Source: DASSBG01 sp035699085 | GTDB taxonomy: Bacteria; Pseudomonadota; Gammaproteobacteria; Xanthomonadales; Rhodanobacteraceae | Reading direction: 5' to 3' | NCBI GenBank assembly: GCA_035699085.1 | Contig: DASSBG010000017.1 | Span: forward strand, 25,201 to 89,200 | Length of the DNA: 64,000 nucleotides | Part shown: one piece after another, positions 7,964 through 16,758 of the stretch | Layout of the letters: the number at the start of each line of letters is the position of its first letter | How positions within the stretch are numbered: position 1 is the first letter of the stretch | Program-made: the position numbers and the translations under genes | The notes under the pieces: model-generated | What the model was told of the DNA's origin: nothing | The model's input: the letters and a program-made list of their open reading frames with translations, nothing else | Databases searched by the model: none

Positions 7964-9153
7964 GCCGTGGCAAAGGTGCCGCCGCCTGGCTGGCCGCTGC
8001 AGCAGCGGTGCTGGCGTTCTGCGTGATCATGTACGGTGCCTTCGTGCGCCTGTCCAACGCCGGCTTGTCCTGCCCGGACTGGCCGACCTGCTACGGCAAG
8101 GTCACCTGGCCGAAGTTGCCGCACGACATTGCGCGCGCCGACGCCGCCTTCCCGCACCGGCCGGTGGAGGCGCACAAGACCTGGCGCGAGCAAACCCACC
8201 GCATGGCCGCCGGTACGCTGGGCGCGCTGGTGCTGGCGCTGGCCTTGAGCGCGGTCTGGCGCCGCGGCTGGGCGCGCTGGTCGACATTGGCGGCGGCGCT
8301 TTCGGCGGCGCTGGCGGTGGCGCTGTACATGTCGGGCGAGCGCATCGTTTCGTCGGCGCTGGGCGGGCTGGCCATCGCCCTGCCGCTGGCGGTGGCCTGG
8401 CGCCTGCCGCGCGCGCCGCCCTGGCGCTGGGCGGTGGTGGCGCTGGCGCTGGTGATTTTCCAGGCGGCGCTCGGCATGTGGACCGTCACCCTGCTGCTGA
8501 AGCCGATCGTGGTCATGGGCCACCTGCTGGGCGGCATGGCGCTGTTCGCGGTGCTGGCCTACATTGCGCTGCGCCTGCATGGGCTGGGCGCCACCGATGA
8601 TTCGTTGCGCGGCCTGCGCCGCGCGGCCGGCGTCGGCGTGTTGCTGCTGGCCTGCCAGATCGCGCTGGGTGGCTGGACCTCGTCCAATTACGCGGCGCTG
8701 GCCTGCGGCTACGGCGCCAGCGCCTTCCCGCAATGCCTGGGCCAGTGGTGGCCGCCGATGGACTTCGGCCAGGGCTTCGTGCTGTGGCGCGGCATCGCCG
8801 TCGACTTCCAGGGCGGCATCCTCGACTTGCCGGCGCGCACCGCGATCCAGATGGTGCACCGCATCGGCGCGCTGGTGGTGTTCGTCTACCTCGCCGCGCT
8901 GGTGTGGCACGCCGCGCGTCGGCGCCTGCCCGGCTACGCCGCGGCCATTGGCGTGGCGCTGGTGGCGCAGGTGCTGCTCGGCATCAGCAACGTGCACTTC
9001 GCCCTGCCGCTGCCGGTGGCCACCGCGCACAACGGCATGGCCGCGCTGCTGCTGTGCTCGCTGCTGGTGCTGCTGGCCCGCACCCAGCCGAGGCCCGACG
9101 CACAATCGCGGCTGGCGGAACCGGCTACACTGGGCGGTCAGCCCGCCGTTTGA
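7960..9153 (+). CDS. ctaA: Heme A synthase (Cox15/CtaA)
   Basis: Eight-helix membrane protein of 397 residues that oxidises the C8 methyl of heme O to make heme A. The N-terminal loop carries the RLSNAGLSCPDWPTCYG block with the conserved cysteine pair. His residues for heme and substrate occur in HKTWREQTHRM and in the later MVHRIGALVVF and AHNGMAALL segments. The GTG start overlaps the stop of the Sco-like gene. Heme O synthase follows after 5 bases. Confidence 0.95.
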   Translation: MSRGKGAAAWLAAAAAVLAFCVIMYGAFVRLSNAGLSCPDWPTCYGKVTWPKLPHDIARADAAFPHRPVEAHKTWREQTHRMAAGTLGALVLALALSAVWRRGWARWSTLAAALSAALAVALYMSGERIVSSALGGLAIALPLAVAWRLPRAPPWRWAVVALALVIFQAALGMWTVTLLLKPIVVMGHLLGGMALFAVLAYIALRLHGLGATDDSLRGLRRAAGVGVLLLACQIALGGWTSSNYAALACGYGASAFPQCLGQWWPPMDFGQGFVLWRGIAVDFQGGILDLPARTAIQMVHRIGALVVFVYLAALVWHAARRRLPGYAAAIGVALVAQVLLGISNVHFALPLPVATAHNGMAALLLCSLLVLLARTQPRPDAQSRLAEPATLGGQPAV

Positions 9154-9158
9154 CCCGC

Positions 9159-10055
9159 ATGTCCGCCCACTTCACCGAATACTGGGAAGTCACCAAGCCG
9201 CGCATCGTGGGGCTGTTGGTGTTCTGCGCCGTGATCGGCATGTTCCTGGCGGTGCCCGGCCTGCCGCCGTGGCAGCCGCTGGTGTTCGGCACGCTGGGCA
9301 TCTGGCTGGCCTCGTCTTCGGCTGCCGCCTACAACCAGCTGATCGACCAGCGCATCGACAAGATCATGGCGCGCACCGCGCGCCGGCCGCTGGCGACCGG
9401 CCAGTTGCACCCGCGCCAGGTGTTCGTCTACGCCACCGTGCTCGGCATCGCCTCAATGCTGGTATTGGCGCTGCTGGTCAACGTGCTGACCGCGGTGCTG
9501 ACCTTCGCCGGGCTGATCGGCTACGCGGTGATCTACACCGCCTTCCTCAAGCGCGCCACTTCGCAAAACATTGTCATCGGCGGGCTGGCCGGCGCGATTC
9601 CGCCGGTGCTCGGCTGGACCGCGGTCACCGGCGAGCTGCATCCCTACGCGCTGCTGCTGTGCCTGATCATCTTCGTCTGGACGCCGCCGCACTTCTGGGC
9701 GCTGGCGATATTCCGGCGCGACGAATATTCGCGCGCCGAGGTGCCGATGCTGCCGGTGACGCACGGGGTGCGCTATACGTCCTGGCACGTGCTGTTCTAT
9801 ACGGTGCTGCTGGTGCTGGTGACACTGCTGCCCTTCCTCACCGGCATGAGCGGGCTGTTCTATCTTGGCGGCGCCGTGGTGCTGGGCGCCGGTTTCCTCT
9901 ATTACGCCATTCGCCTGGTGCGGCCGCCGGACCGGCGCTTCGCGATGCGCGTGTTCGGCTATTCGATCACCTACCTGATGGCGCTGTTCGCGTTCCTGCT
10001 GATCGACCACTGGATCGCCCTGCCGCTGCAAGGCGCCCGCGCGCTGATGTACTGA
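9159..10055 (+). CDS. ctaB: Protoheme IX farnesyltransferase (heme O synthase)
   Basis: A UbiA-family prenyltransferase, 298 residues with about nine helices, which adds a farnesyl group to heme b. The Asp-rich motif is AYNQLIDQRIDKIMART, followed by RRPLATG; a second conserved block is LIIFVWTPPHFWALAI. The start ATG gives MSAHFTEYWEVTKPRIV, which matches the family N terminus. It supplies heme O to the synthase encoded just upstream. Confidence 0.96.
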   Translation: MSAHFTEYWEVTKPRIVGLLVFCAVIGMFLAVPGLPPWQPLVFGTLGIWLASSSAAAYNQLIDQRIDKIMARTARRPLATGQLHPRQVFVYATVLGIASMLVLALLVNVLTAVLTFAGLIGYAVIYTAFLKRATSQNIVIGGLAGAIPPVLGWTAVTGELHPYALLLCLIIFVWTPPHFWALAIFRRDEYSRAEVPMLPVTHGVRYTSWHVLFYTVLLVLVTLLPFLTGMSGLFYLGGAVVLGAGFLYYAIRLVRPPDRRFAMRVFGYSITYLMALFAFLLIDHWIALPLQGARALMY

Positions 10056-10064
10056 GGCGGCGGC

Positions 10065-10943
10065 GTGGCGTTCTTCGACTGGTTCATTCCCTGGGAGCCG
10101 TCGCCGGGCACGGCGGTCTGCCTGCTGCTGGCCGCGGGCCTGTACCTGCGCGGCGCGCTGCGCTCCCCGATGACCGCGCCGTGGCCGCGGCAGCTGGCGT
10201 TCTGGCTGGGCCTGGCGCTGATCTACGTCGGCCTGCAGACGCACTTCGACTACTACGCCGAGCACCAGTTCTTCATGCACCGGCTGCAGCACCTCGGGTT
10301 GCACCACATGGGGCCGTTCCTGATTGCGCTGGCGTTCCCCGCGGCGACCTTCCGCCGCGGCCTGCCGGTGTCGTGGCGCCGCCGCGTACTGATGCCGGCG
10401 CTGCACCTGCCGCCGGTGCGCTGGTTCCTCGCGGTGGTACTCAACCCGTGGGTCGCGGCATTCCTTTTCGTCGGCATCATCTATTTCTGGCTGTGGCCGG
10501 CGGTGCATTTCATCGCCATGCTCGACCACATGGACTACCGCCTGATGAACTGGAGCGTGACCCTCGACGGCCTGCTGTTCTGGTGGCTTATCCTCGACCC
10601 GCGGCCCAGGCCGCCGGCGCGGCTGGCGCCGGGCGTGCGCATCCTGGTGGCGCTGGCGGTAATGCCGCCGCAGATCGTGCTCGGTGCCTGGATCTTTTTC
10701 AGCAGGCAGCATCTCTACCCGCTCTACGAACTGTGCGGCCGCGCCTTTGCCGGCGTCACGCCGACGCTGGACCAGCACCTCGGCGGCCTGATCCTCTGGA
10801 TCCCCGGCGCGATGATGAGCGTGATCGCCGCGCTGATCGCGCTGGCCCACTGGACCTCGCTGTCCCGCCGCGGCCGCCTGCCGCGCCGCGGCCGCCAGCA
10901 CATCGCCGCCTCCGCCGCACCCGCGCCGCACCCCGAACCGTAA
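10065..10943 (+). CDS. ctaG: Cytochrome oxidase assembly factor, caa3-type CtaG family
   Basis: A 292-residue protein with about seven membrane helices and conserved histidines at helix ends (HQFFMHRLQHLGLHHMGPF and the DHMDYRLMNW region). This is the CtaG_Caa3 family first described in Bacillus caa3 oxidase assembly. It is unrelated to Cox11, although both are called CtaG. It begins with GTG ten bases after heme O synthase. In an operon without cox11 it is the best candidate for the CuB insertion step. That role is inference. Confidence 0.88.
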   Translation: MAFFDWFIPWEPSPGTAVCLLLAAGLYLRGALRSPMTAPWPRQLAFWLGLALIYVGLQTHFDYYAEHQFFMHRLQHLGLHHMGPFLIALAFPAATFRRGLPVSWRRRVLMPALHLPPVRWFLAVVLNPWVAAFLFVGIIYFWLWPAVHFIAMLDHMDYRLMNWSVTLDGLLFWWLILDPRPRPPARLAPGVRILVALAVMPPQIVLGAWIFFSRQHLYPLYELCGRAFAGVTPTLDQHLGGLILWIPGAMMSVIAALIALAHWTSLSRRGRLPRRGRQHIAASAAPAPHPEP

Positions 10944-10979
10944 CGCGCGCGGCATTTCCGGGTTACGGCCTTAGGCATT

Positions 10980-11009
10980 GTCGGGTTGCGGCCTCCGGCC
11001 TGACCCGAC
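10980..11009. repeat. GTCGGGTT...GACCCGAC palindromic intergenic repeat, copy 1
   Basis: Outer arms GTCGGGT / ACCCGAC enclose an inner GGCC-TCC-GGCC stem. Related elements with the same nested layout occur at 13727-13756, 21816-21843 and 26936-26971. This copy sits between ctaG and the M24 peptidase gene and may also end the ctaG transcript. Confidence 0.6.
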
Positions 11010-11074
11010 CCACAACGGCCGCCGCCGCGCATGCGGCTTGTATGATCGTGACGGGTTCACGCGAGGTGTTTCGC

Positions 11075-12376
11075 ATGCATTACGATGACGATTCGAGGCG
11101 GCGCGGGCGGCGCCGGTTCCTGCAGGTGTCGGCGCTGGGAGCGGCCGCGTTGCCGGCGGTCACGCTGGGTGGTTTGACGGTCGCGCGTGAGGCGGCCGCC
11201 CAGGCGCCGAAGCTGCCGAAGTCGATCCTGGCGCTGAAGCCGGTCAGCGGGGCGGTGCCGATCAGCAACGACGAGCGCCGCACGCGCATCGCGCGGGCAC
11301 AGCAGTTGATGGGCGAGCACAAGCTCGATGCCATCTTCGTCGACGCCGGCACCACGCTCGACTACTACACCGGCCTCAGGTGGTGGAACAGCGAACGCAC
11401 GATGGGCATGCTGCTGCCCCGGTCGGGCGATCCCGTGTACATCGTGCCGGCGTTCGAGCGCAGCCGCACGCAAGGCCAGATCCGCATCGGCAAGGACGTG
11501 CGCAGCTGGCAGGAGAATGAAAGCCCGTACACATTGATCGCGCAGGTGATGCGCGAGAAGCACGCCGCCACCGGCACGCTCGGCATCGCCGACCGCACGC
11601 CGTTTTATCGCGCCACGGAAATCGGCAAGGCGCTGCCGCAGGCGAAGCTGGCCGAGGCGACGCCGGTGACCGCCGGCTGCCGCGCGATCAAGAGTCTGGC
11701 CGAGCTGGCGCTGATGCAGATCGCCTGCGACGCGACGCTGTCGGTCTACAAGGCGGTGTGGCAAGCCCTGGAGCCGGGCATGACGCAGCACCAGGTATCG
11801 GCGTGGGTCGACGCGGCGTACCAGCGGCTGGGCCTGCGTGGCGAAGCCAGCGTCAACGTCGGCAAGTACACCGCGCTGCCGCACGGCTCGCGCGAACCGC
11901 AGCGCATCGTCGAGGGCACGCCGGTGATGCTGGACGACGGCTGCCACGTCGAGGGCTACATGAGCGACCTCACGCGCACCTTCACCCTCGGCAAGGCCAG
12001 CGACAAGATGAAGCGCGTCTTCGACATCGTGCGCAAGGCGCAGCAGGCGGCGCTCAAGGCGGCGCATCCGGGCGCGACCATGGAATCGGTCGACGCCGCC
12101 GCGCGCAAGGTCATCGTCGATGCCGGCTACGGCCCGGGCTACAAGTATTTTTCGCACCGGCTCGGCCACGGCATCGGCATGGACATGCACGAGTGGTATT
12201 ACCTGGTCGGCGGCAACACGCGCACGATCAAGCCGCGCATGACCTTCAGCGACGAGCCCGGCATCTACATCCCCGGCGAGTTTGGTGTGCGGCTGGAGGA
12301 CGACATGCACATCACGGACGACGGCGCGCGCTGGTTCACGCCGCAGAGCCCGTCGATCGAAAAGCCGTTCGGCTGA
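11075..12376 (+). CDS. Tat-exported M24 family (Xaa-Pro type) metallopeptidase
   Basis: A 433-residue protein with a twin-arginine signal (RRRGRRRFLQVSALG, cleavage expected after the AAAQA region) and a C-terminal creatinase/aminopeptidase-P fold. The five metal ligands of M24 enzymes are visible: two Asp in LDDGCHVEGYMSDLTRTF, His in HRLGHGIGMDMHE, and Glu in FSDEPGIYI and GVRLEDDM. It probably cleaves X-Pro peptide bonds in the periplasm with two divalent metals. The export route agrees with tatABC at 59274-60654. It has no obvious link to the oxidase genes beside it. Confidence 0.9.
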   Translation: MHYDDDSRRRGRRRFLQVSALGAAALPAVTLGGLTVAREAAAQAPKLPKSILALKPVSGAVPISNDERRTRIARAQQLMGEHKLDAIFVDAGTTLDYYTGLRWWNSERTMGMLLPRSGDPVYIVPAFERSRTQGQIRIGKDVRSWQENESPYTLIAQVMREKHAATGTLGIADRTPFYRATEIGKALPQAKLAEATPVTAGCRAIKSLAELALMQIACDATLSVYKAVWQALEPGMTQHQVSAWVDAAYQRLGLRGEASVNVGKYTALPHGSREPQRIVEGTPVMLDDGCHVEGYMSDLTRTFTLGKASDKMKRVFDIVRKAQQAALKAAHPGATMESVDAAARKVIVDAGYGPGYKYFSHRLGHGIGMDMHEWYYLVGGNTRTIKPRMTFSDEPGIYIPGEFGVRLEDDMHITDDGARWFTPQSPSIEKPFG

Positions 12377-12425
12377 CGCGACCGCGCGCGGTGCGTGCAC
12401 GGGTTTGCCACCGCCGCGGCACGCA

Positions 12426-12485
12426 GGGCGGGTTTCCAACCCGCCGTTGCGATCACGGCAACAGATCGGCGGGTCAAACCCGCCC
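12426..12485. repeat. Double-hairpin repeat built on GGCGGGTTT/AAACCCGCC
   Basis: Two hairpins, 12427-12445 and 12468-12484, flank an inner GTTGC...GCAAC stem. The outer ends pair with each other, so the whole unit can fold as one cruciform. It lies between the convergent M24 peptidase and PCuAC genes. A second copy of the family is at 63738-63806. It may serve as a bidirectional terminator as well as being a dispersed repeat. Confidence 0.6.
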
Positions 12486-12540
12486 AGCGGCAGGAAAACT
12501 CCGATCCCGCCGTCGGTGGCTCCGGCATGTGCCGGACGTG

Positions 12541-13002
12541 TCAGTGCGCGTTGGCGGGGCGCACGGCGAAGGCCGCGTCCTGCTGGCGGCCGTCGGCGAG
12601 CTTCAGGGTGATGGTGACGGTGTCGCCCGGCTTCAGCGACCGGCTGCGGTGCATCAGCATCAGGTGGTAGCCGCCGGGCGCCAGCGTGACCTCGCCGTGC
12701 GCGGGGATGTCGATGCCGCTCACCATGTGCATGCTTTCCATGCCCTTGCCGTGGGTCGACTGGTGCAGCATCACCATGCGGAAGGCGTTGCTGTGGGCGC
12801 TGGTGAGCCGCAGCGCCTGGTCGCCGGTGTTGCGCAGCGTGGCGTAGCCGCCCGCCGGAAGATCGCCGGGCAAAAGGCGGATCCAGGCGTTGCTGACCGC
12901 CAGCGGCGCCGCCGCGCTGCCGGCCGCGGCGGGCGTGGCGCTGGCGTTGCCGGCCATAGCCAGCGCGGCGCCGGCCGCGAAAAGAATGCCCAATCGATTC
13001 AT
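12541..13002 (-). CDS. Periplasmic copper chaperone PCu(A)C
   Basis: A 153-residue secreted protein with a signal peptide ending near AMAGNASA and the PCuAC (DUF461) domain. The Met/His copper site is visible as MVMLHQSTHGKGMESMHM followed by HGEVTLAPGGYHLMLM. PCuAC binds Cu(I) and hands it to the CuA site, usually with Sco. Its ATG overlaps the stop of the Sco1 gene (ATGA), so the pair is co-translated. Together they match the missing copper-delivery functions of the oxidase operon upstream. Confidence 0.92.
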   Translation of the reverse strand: MNRLGILFAAGAALAMAGNASATPAAAGSAAAPLAVSNAWIRLLPGDLPAGGYATLRNTGDQALRLTSAHSNAFRMVMLHQSTHGKGMESMHMVSGIDIPAHGEVTLAPGGYHLMLMHRSRSLKPGDTVTITLKLADGRQQDAAFAVRPANAH

Positions 13003-13583
13003 TGCGATGCTCCTGCCAGCTGCCTGATGTCGTGGACCATGGCGTCGATGTCGCCGGACGAGGTGGCGATCAGGCGCGCGTGGCCTTGCTTGTCGAAGAT
13101 GTAGATGCCTGAACTGTGGGTGACGTCGTAGTTGCCTTGCGCGTCGGGTTTGCCGCGGGTGAAGGCCACGCGGTAGCGCCGCGCCAGGGCGCGGATGGCG
13201 TCGTCGTCGCCGGTGAGGCCGACGGCGCGGGGGTCGAATGCGTTGACGTAGTCGTGCAGCACCTGCGGCGTGTCGCGCGCCGGGTCGACGCTGACGAACA
13301 GGATGCGCACGCCATCGGCGACCGGCCCCAGCTTCTGCATCACCATGTGCATGTGCGTCATCGCCAGCGGGCAGACATCCGGGCAATGGGTGTAGCCGAA
13401 GTACAGCAGCACGATCTTGCCGCGGAAATCGGCGGCGGTGAGCGTCTTGCCCTGGTCGCCGGTGAGCTGGAATTTGAGGTCCGGCATGTGGCCCTTGATG
13501 CTGGTCAGCTCCCAGTGCTGGCTGGGCGCGCAGGCCGCCAGCAGCGGCAGCAGGGCAAAGGCAAGCAGCATGCGGATGCGCAT
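12999..13583 (-). CDS. Sco1/SenC copper chaperone lipoprotein
   Basis: A 194-residue protein starting MRIRMLLAFALLPLLAAC, with a lipobox LAAC that predicts a lipid-anchored periplasmic protein. The thioredoxin-like domain has the Sco copper site: CxxxC in YFGYTHCPDVCPLAM and the distal His in DVTHSSGIYIF. Sco metallates or reduces the CuA centre of subunit II. Longer upstream readings lack homology, and a good -10 box sits about 100 bases before this start. It is the first gene of a two-gene operon with PCuAC. Confidence 0.93.
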   Translation of the reverse strand: MRIRMLLAFALLPLLAACAPSQHWELTSIKGHMPDLKFQLTGDQGKTLTAADFRGKIVLLYFGYTHCPDVCPLAMTHMHMVMQKLGPVADGVRILFVSVDPARDTPQVLHDYVNAFDPRAVGLTGDDDAIRALARRYRVAFTRGKPDAQGNYDVTHSSGIYIFDKQGHARLIATSSGDIDAMVHDIRQLAGASQ

Positions 13584-13680
13584 GATTCGGCTCCGTTGGG
13601 GAGGCGCGGTGGCGATGGCCGTGCCTGCGCTGCGGGCGGCGGGCAGGTGGGCAACCGGGCGCAGCGGGTGGGTTCGCGCC

Positions 13681-13719
13681 ATTATAGCGCCGCGGGACGG
13701 GCGCCAAAAAGCCTTGGCG
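13681..13719 (-). promoter_or_regulatory. Promoter of the sco1-PCuAC operon with overlapping palindrome
   Basis: On the minus strand a perfect TATAAT lies at 13686-13681. A TTGGCG that could be a -35 box (15-base spacer) is one arm of a 6-bp palindrome CGCCAA/TTGGCG at 13702-13719, which could be a repressor site. The start codon of sco1 is about 100 bases downstream. The -10 is good; the -35 assignment is weak. Confidence 0.5.
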
Positions 13720-13726
13720 GAGCATT

Positions 13727-13756
13727 GCCGGCTGCGGCCTTTGGCCTTGAGCCGGC
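13727..13756. repeat. GCCGGCT...AGCCGGC palindromic repeat, copy 2
   Basis: GCCGGCT and AGCCGGC enclose GGCC-TTT-GGCC. The architecture is the same as at 10980-11009, with different outer bases. The surrounding gap, 13584-13985, holds the sco1 promoter, this element and a heptamer array, but no credible gene. Confidence 0.5.
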
Positions 13757-13907
13757 CTGCCTGATCGTGGCTCGGGCGCCGGACGTGGCTTGACGAGTGC
13801 GGCAGGGCCAACAAGACTCCGGATCTGCCTTCGCGGACGATGGCCTGCCTTCGGCAGTCCGGAATGGCGGAGACTTCACCGCTCACGCGGGCTTCGTTGC
13901 GCGTTGC

Positions 13908-13929
13908 GGGAATGGAGAATGGGGAATCG
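13908..13929 (+). repeat. GGGAATG heptamer array and composite element, site 1
   Basis: Three 7-bp units, GGGAATG-GAGAATG-GGGAATC. About 25 bases later a CGCTCACCGCTCACCGCTCAC stretch (around 13951-13975) follows. The same pairing of heptamers plus GCTCACC repeats occurs at 54205-54290. It lies just beyond the 3' end of dnaG. Confidence 0.7.
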
Positions 13930-13985
13930 AAGGCTGGCGCCCCGGCTCTTCCCGCTCACCGCTCACCGCTCACCCGGCCACCGCC

Positions 13986-15698
13986 TCACCGCTCCTTGCT
14001 GGCGAGCAGTTCGCGCAGCCGGGATTTCTCCTCGGGGTCCAGCCCGCGCTCGGCCTGGCGGGCGATCAGCGCGTCGATCTGCTGCGCCAGCGTCTGGCGG
14101 CGCAGCTGCACCAGTGCGCCGGCGAATTCGGCACGCAACGCGTCGGGGTCCAGCTGGAGTTCGCTGGCCGCCAGCCGCGACAGCGCCTGGGCCTCGGGGC
14201 GGTCGTCGAAGTGGTGCAGCAGCATGGCCGTGGTCATGGCTTCGTGGCTGCGCGCCAGGTCCAGCAGCTCGACCAGCAATGGCAGGCCCGGCAGGTCGAG
14301 TTCGGCGAAGGCGTAAGGCGTGGGGACGGTGTGCGCCAGTGTCGGCTCGGCCAGCAGCAACGCGATGGCGCTGCGCACCAGCGTGCGCTTGCGCTGCGCC
14401 GTACGCGGCGGCGGGCGGTGGCCAGGCGACGGCGCGCGCAGGCGCTCGCGCACGCCGCTGCGTTGCGCCAGTTCGTCCAGCATCAGGTCGCGGAAGCTGC
14501 CGTCCGGCAGCCGCTCAAGCAGCGGCCGCGCCTTCTCGGCCAGGCGCGCGCGGCCGTCGCGCGTGCCGAGGGCGATGTCGCGGCCGATCTCGGTGAAGAA
14601 GTACTCCGACAGAGGCGTCGCCTCGCGCAGACGCTGCTCGAAGCCCTCGCGGCCTTCCTTGCGCACCAGCGAGTCCGGGTCCTCGCCCTCCGGCAGGAAC
14701 AGGAAGAACGCCTGCCGACCGTCGCGCAGCTGTGGCAGCGCGGCGTCCAGCGCCTTCCAGGCGGCGGCCCGCCCGGCGCGGTCGCCGTCGAAGCAGAACA
14801 CCACGTCCGGCGCGGCGCGAAACAGCCGCTGTGCGTGCTCGGGCGTGGTCGCGGTTCCCAGCGTCGCCACCGCGATCGGCAGGCCGGCCTGATGCAGCGC
14901 GATGACGTCCATGTAGCCCTCGACCACCACGATGCGCTTGAGCTGCGCGTTGGCCTGCTTGACCTGCCACAGCGCGAACAGCTCGCGGCCCTTGTGGAAC
15001 AGCGGCGTCTCGGGCGAGTTGAGGTATTTCGGCGACTGCTCGGCGCTCAGCACCCGGCCGCCAAAGGCGATCACGCGGCCGCGGCGATCCTGGATCGGGA
15101 ACATCAGGCGCTCGCGGAAGCGGTCGTATTTCTTGCCGCCCTCGCCGACCGACAGCATGCCGGCCTGCTCAAGTTGGCGCATGCGCTCGGGGGTTGTCCC
15201 CAGGCGGCTGCGGATGCCGTCCCAGCCGGCCGGTGCCCAGCCCAGGTGGAAAGCCTCGATGGTCCCGGCGTCCAGGCCGCGTTGCTCGCAGTAGGCGCGG
15301 GCGGCCGCGCTCTTCGGCAGTTCGCCCGCATACCAGCTGGCTGCCTCGGCCAGCAGCGCGTACAGCTCGCCGTGATCGGCGCGCGGCGCGTCGCCGCCTT
15401 CGCGCGGCACGCTCAGGCCCGCACCCTGGGCCAGTTCCTCGATGGCGTCGGGAAACTCCAGGTGCTCGTAGTCCATCAGGAAGCGGATGGCGCTGCCGTG
15501 GGCGCCGCAGCCGAAGCAGTGGTAGAACTGCTTTTGCGGGCTGACGGTGAACGAGGGCGTGCGTTCGTCGTGGAACGGGCAGCAGGCGGTCCACTCGCGG
15601 CCCGCGCGTTTCAGCGGCACGCGCCGCTCGATCACCTCGACGATGTCGATCCGCGCCAGCAGCTCGTCGATGAAACGTTCGGGGATCAGTCCGGCCAT
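13986..15698 (-). CDS. dnaG: DNA primase DnaG
   Basis: Synthesises RNA primers at the replication fork with DnaB helicase. The 570-residue protein has the N-terminal CHC2 zinc finger (C40, H43, C61, C64), the TOPRIM core with E260 in VVVEGYMDVIAL and D304/D306 in FDGDRAG, and a C-terminal helicase-binding region ending ELLASKER. Length is normal for the family. It lies 16 bases after hemB on the same strand and is probably co-transcribed with it. This is not the usual rpsU-dnaG-rpoD operon; neither partner is seen here. Confidence 0.97.
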   Translation of the reverse strand: MAGLIPERFIDELLARIDIVEVIERRVPLKRAGREWTACCPFHDERTPSFTVSPQKQFYHCFGCGAHGSAIRFLMDYEHLEFPDAIEELAQGAGLSVPREGGDAPRADHGELYALLAEAASWYAGELPKSAAARAYCEQRGLDAGTIEAFHLGWAPAGWDGIRSRLGTTPERMRQLEQAGMLSVGEGGKKYDRFRERLMFPIQDRRGRVIAFGGRVLSAEQSPKYLNSPETPLFHKGRELFALWQVKQANAQLKRIVVVEGYMDVIALHQAGLPIAVATLGTATTPEHAQRLFRAAPDVVFCFDGDRAGRAAAWKALDAALPQLRDGRQAFFLFLPEGEDPDSLVRKEGREGFEQRLREATPLSEYFFTEIGRDIALGTRDGRARLAEKARPLLERLPDGSFRDLMLDELAQRSGVRERLRAPSPGHRPPPRTAQRKRTLVRSAIALLLAEPTLAHTVPTPYAFAELDLPGLPLLVELLDLARSHEAMTTAMLLHHFDDRPEAQALSRLAASELQLDPDALRAEFAGALVQLRRQTLAQQIDALIARQAERGLDPEEKSRLRELLASKER

Positions 15699-15714
15699 CG
15701 CGCGAGCGACAGCC

Positions 15715-16707
15715 TCAGGCGCCGGGTTCGCGCAGCCAGCCGGCGGCGTCGAGCGCGAAGTAGCTGAGGATGGCGTCGGCGCCGGCGCGCTTGATGCAGG
15801 TCAGTGCCTCCAGCGCGCAGGCGCGCTCGTCCAGCCAGCCGTTGGCGGCGGCGGCCTGGAGCATCGCGTATTCGCCGCTGACCTGGTAGACCATGGTCGG
15901 CACGCCGAAGCGGTCCTTCACCCTGCGGACGATGTCAAGATAGGGCAGGCCGGGCTTGACCATCACCGCGTCGGCGCCTTCGTCGAGGTCGAGCGCGACC
16001 TCGCGCAGCGCCTCGTCGCTGTTGCCGACGTCCATCTGGTAGGTGTGCTTGCCGCCGCCGCCGAGGCTGGCGGCCGAGCCGACGGCATCGCGGAAGGGGC
16101 CGTAGAAGCTGGATGCGTACTTGGCCGCGTAGGCGAGGATGCGGGTATGGGTGAAGCCGTCGGCATCCAGCGCCAGGCGAATGGCACCGACGCGGCCGTC
16201 CATCATGTCCGAGGGCGCGACGAAATCGGCGCCGGCGGCGGCCTGGGCCAGCGCCTGCCTGACCAGCGCCGACACCGTCTCGTCATTCATGACGTAGCCG
16301 CTGGCGTCGATCAGGCCGTCCTGGCCGTGGCTGGTGTACGGGTCGAGGGCGACGTCGCAAATCACGCCGAGCTCCGGGAAGCGCTGCTTCAGCGCCTGCA
16401 CCGTGCGCGGCACCAGGCCGTCCGGGTTCCAGGCCTCGCGCGCGTCCTCGCTCTTGGTCGCCGGGTCGGTGGCCGGGAACAGCGCCAGCGCGGGGATGCC
16501 GGCCGCCTGCACCTGCTCGGCCAGCGCCAGCAGGTCGTCGATCGGCAGCCGTTCCACCCCGGGCATCGACGGCACCGCCTGGCGTTCGCCGCTGGTGACG
16601 AACACCGGCAGCACCAGATCCGCCGGCGTCAGCACGGTTTCGCGCATCAGCGCGCGCGAAAACGCGTCGCGGCGCATCCGGCGCATGCGAGTGGTGGGGA
16701 AAATCAT
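15715..16707 (-). CDS. hemB: Delta-aminolevulinic acid dehydratase (porphobilinogen synthase)
   Basis: Condenses two 5-aminolevulinate molecules to porphobilinogen, the second step of heme synthesis here. The protein has 330 residues, with Schiff-base lysines K196 and K251 (VMVKPGLPYLD). The metal loop reads ICDVALDPYTSHGQDG: aspartates replace the cysteines of the zinc enzymes, so this is the magnesium-dependent type known from Pseudomonas. Its short leader diverges from glk. Other heme genes in the window are hemF (27054-27995) and hemH (62655-63710). Confidence 0.97.
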   Translation of the reverse strand: MIFPTTRMRRMRRDAFSRALMRETVLTPADLVLPVFVTSGERQAVPSMPGVERLPIDDLLALAEQVQAAGIPALALFPATDPATKSEDAREAWNPDGLVPRTVQALKQRFPELGVICDVALDPYTSHGQDGLIDASGYVMNDETVSALVRQALAQAAAGADFVAPSDMMDGRVGAIRLALDADGFTHTRILAYAAKYASSFYGPFRDAVGSAASLGGGGKHTYQMDVGNSDEALREVALDLDEGADAVMVKPGLPYLDIVRRVKDRFGVPTMVYQVSGEYAMLQAAAANGWLDERACALEALTCIKRAGADAILSYFALDAAGWLREPGA

Positions 16708-16738
16708 CGACTGGAGCCTGTTTCGCTTGCTGGAGCCT

Positions 16739-16744
16739 ATTGTA
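16739..16744 (-). promoter_or_regulatory. -10 box of hemB
   Basis: TACAAT on the minus strand, about 32 bases before the hemB ATG. No matching -35 is seen. Two direct copies of CTGGAGCCT at 16711 and 16730 lie in the leader between the box and hemB and could be a regulator site. Confidence 0.4.
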
Positions 16745-16758
16745 TCCTCGCCGGCGTC

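Noticed and set aside
15547..16758. Long upstream extension in frame with glk
   Set aside because: It runs antisense through hemB; the glucokinase fold begins at the ATG at 16759.
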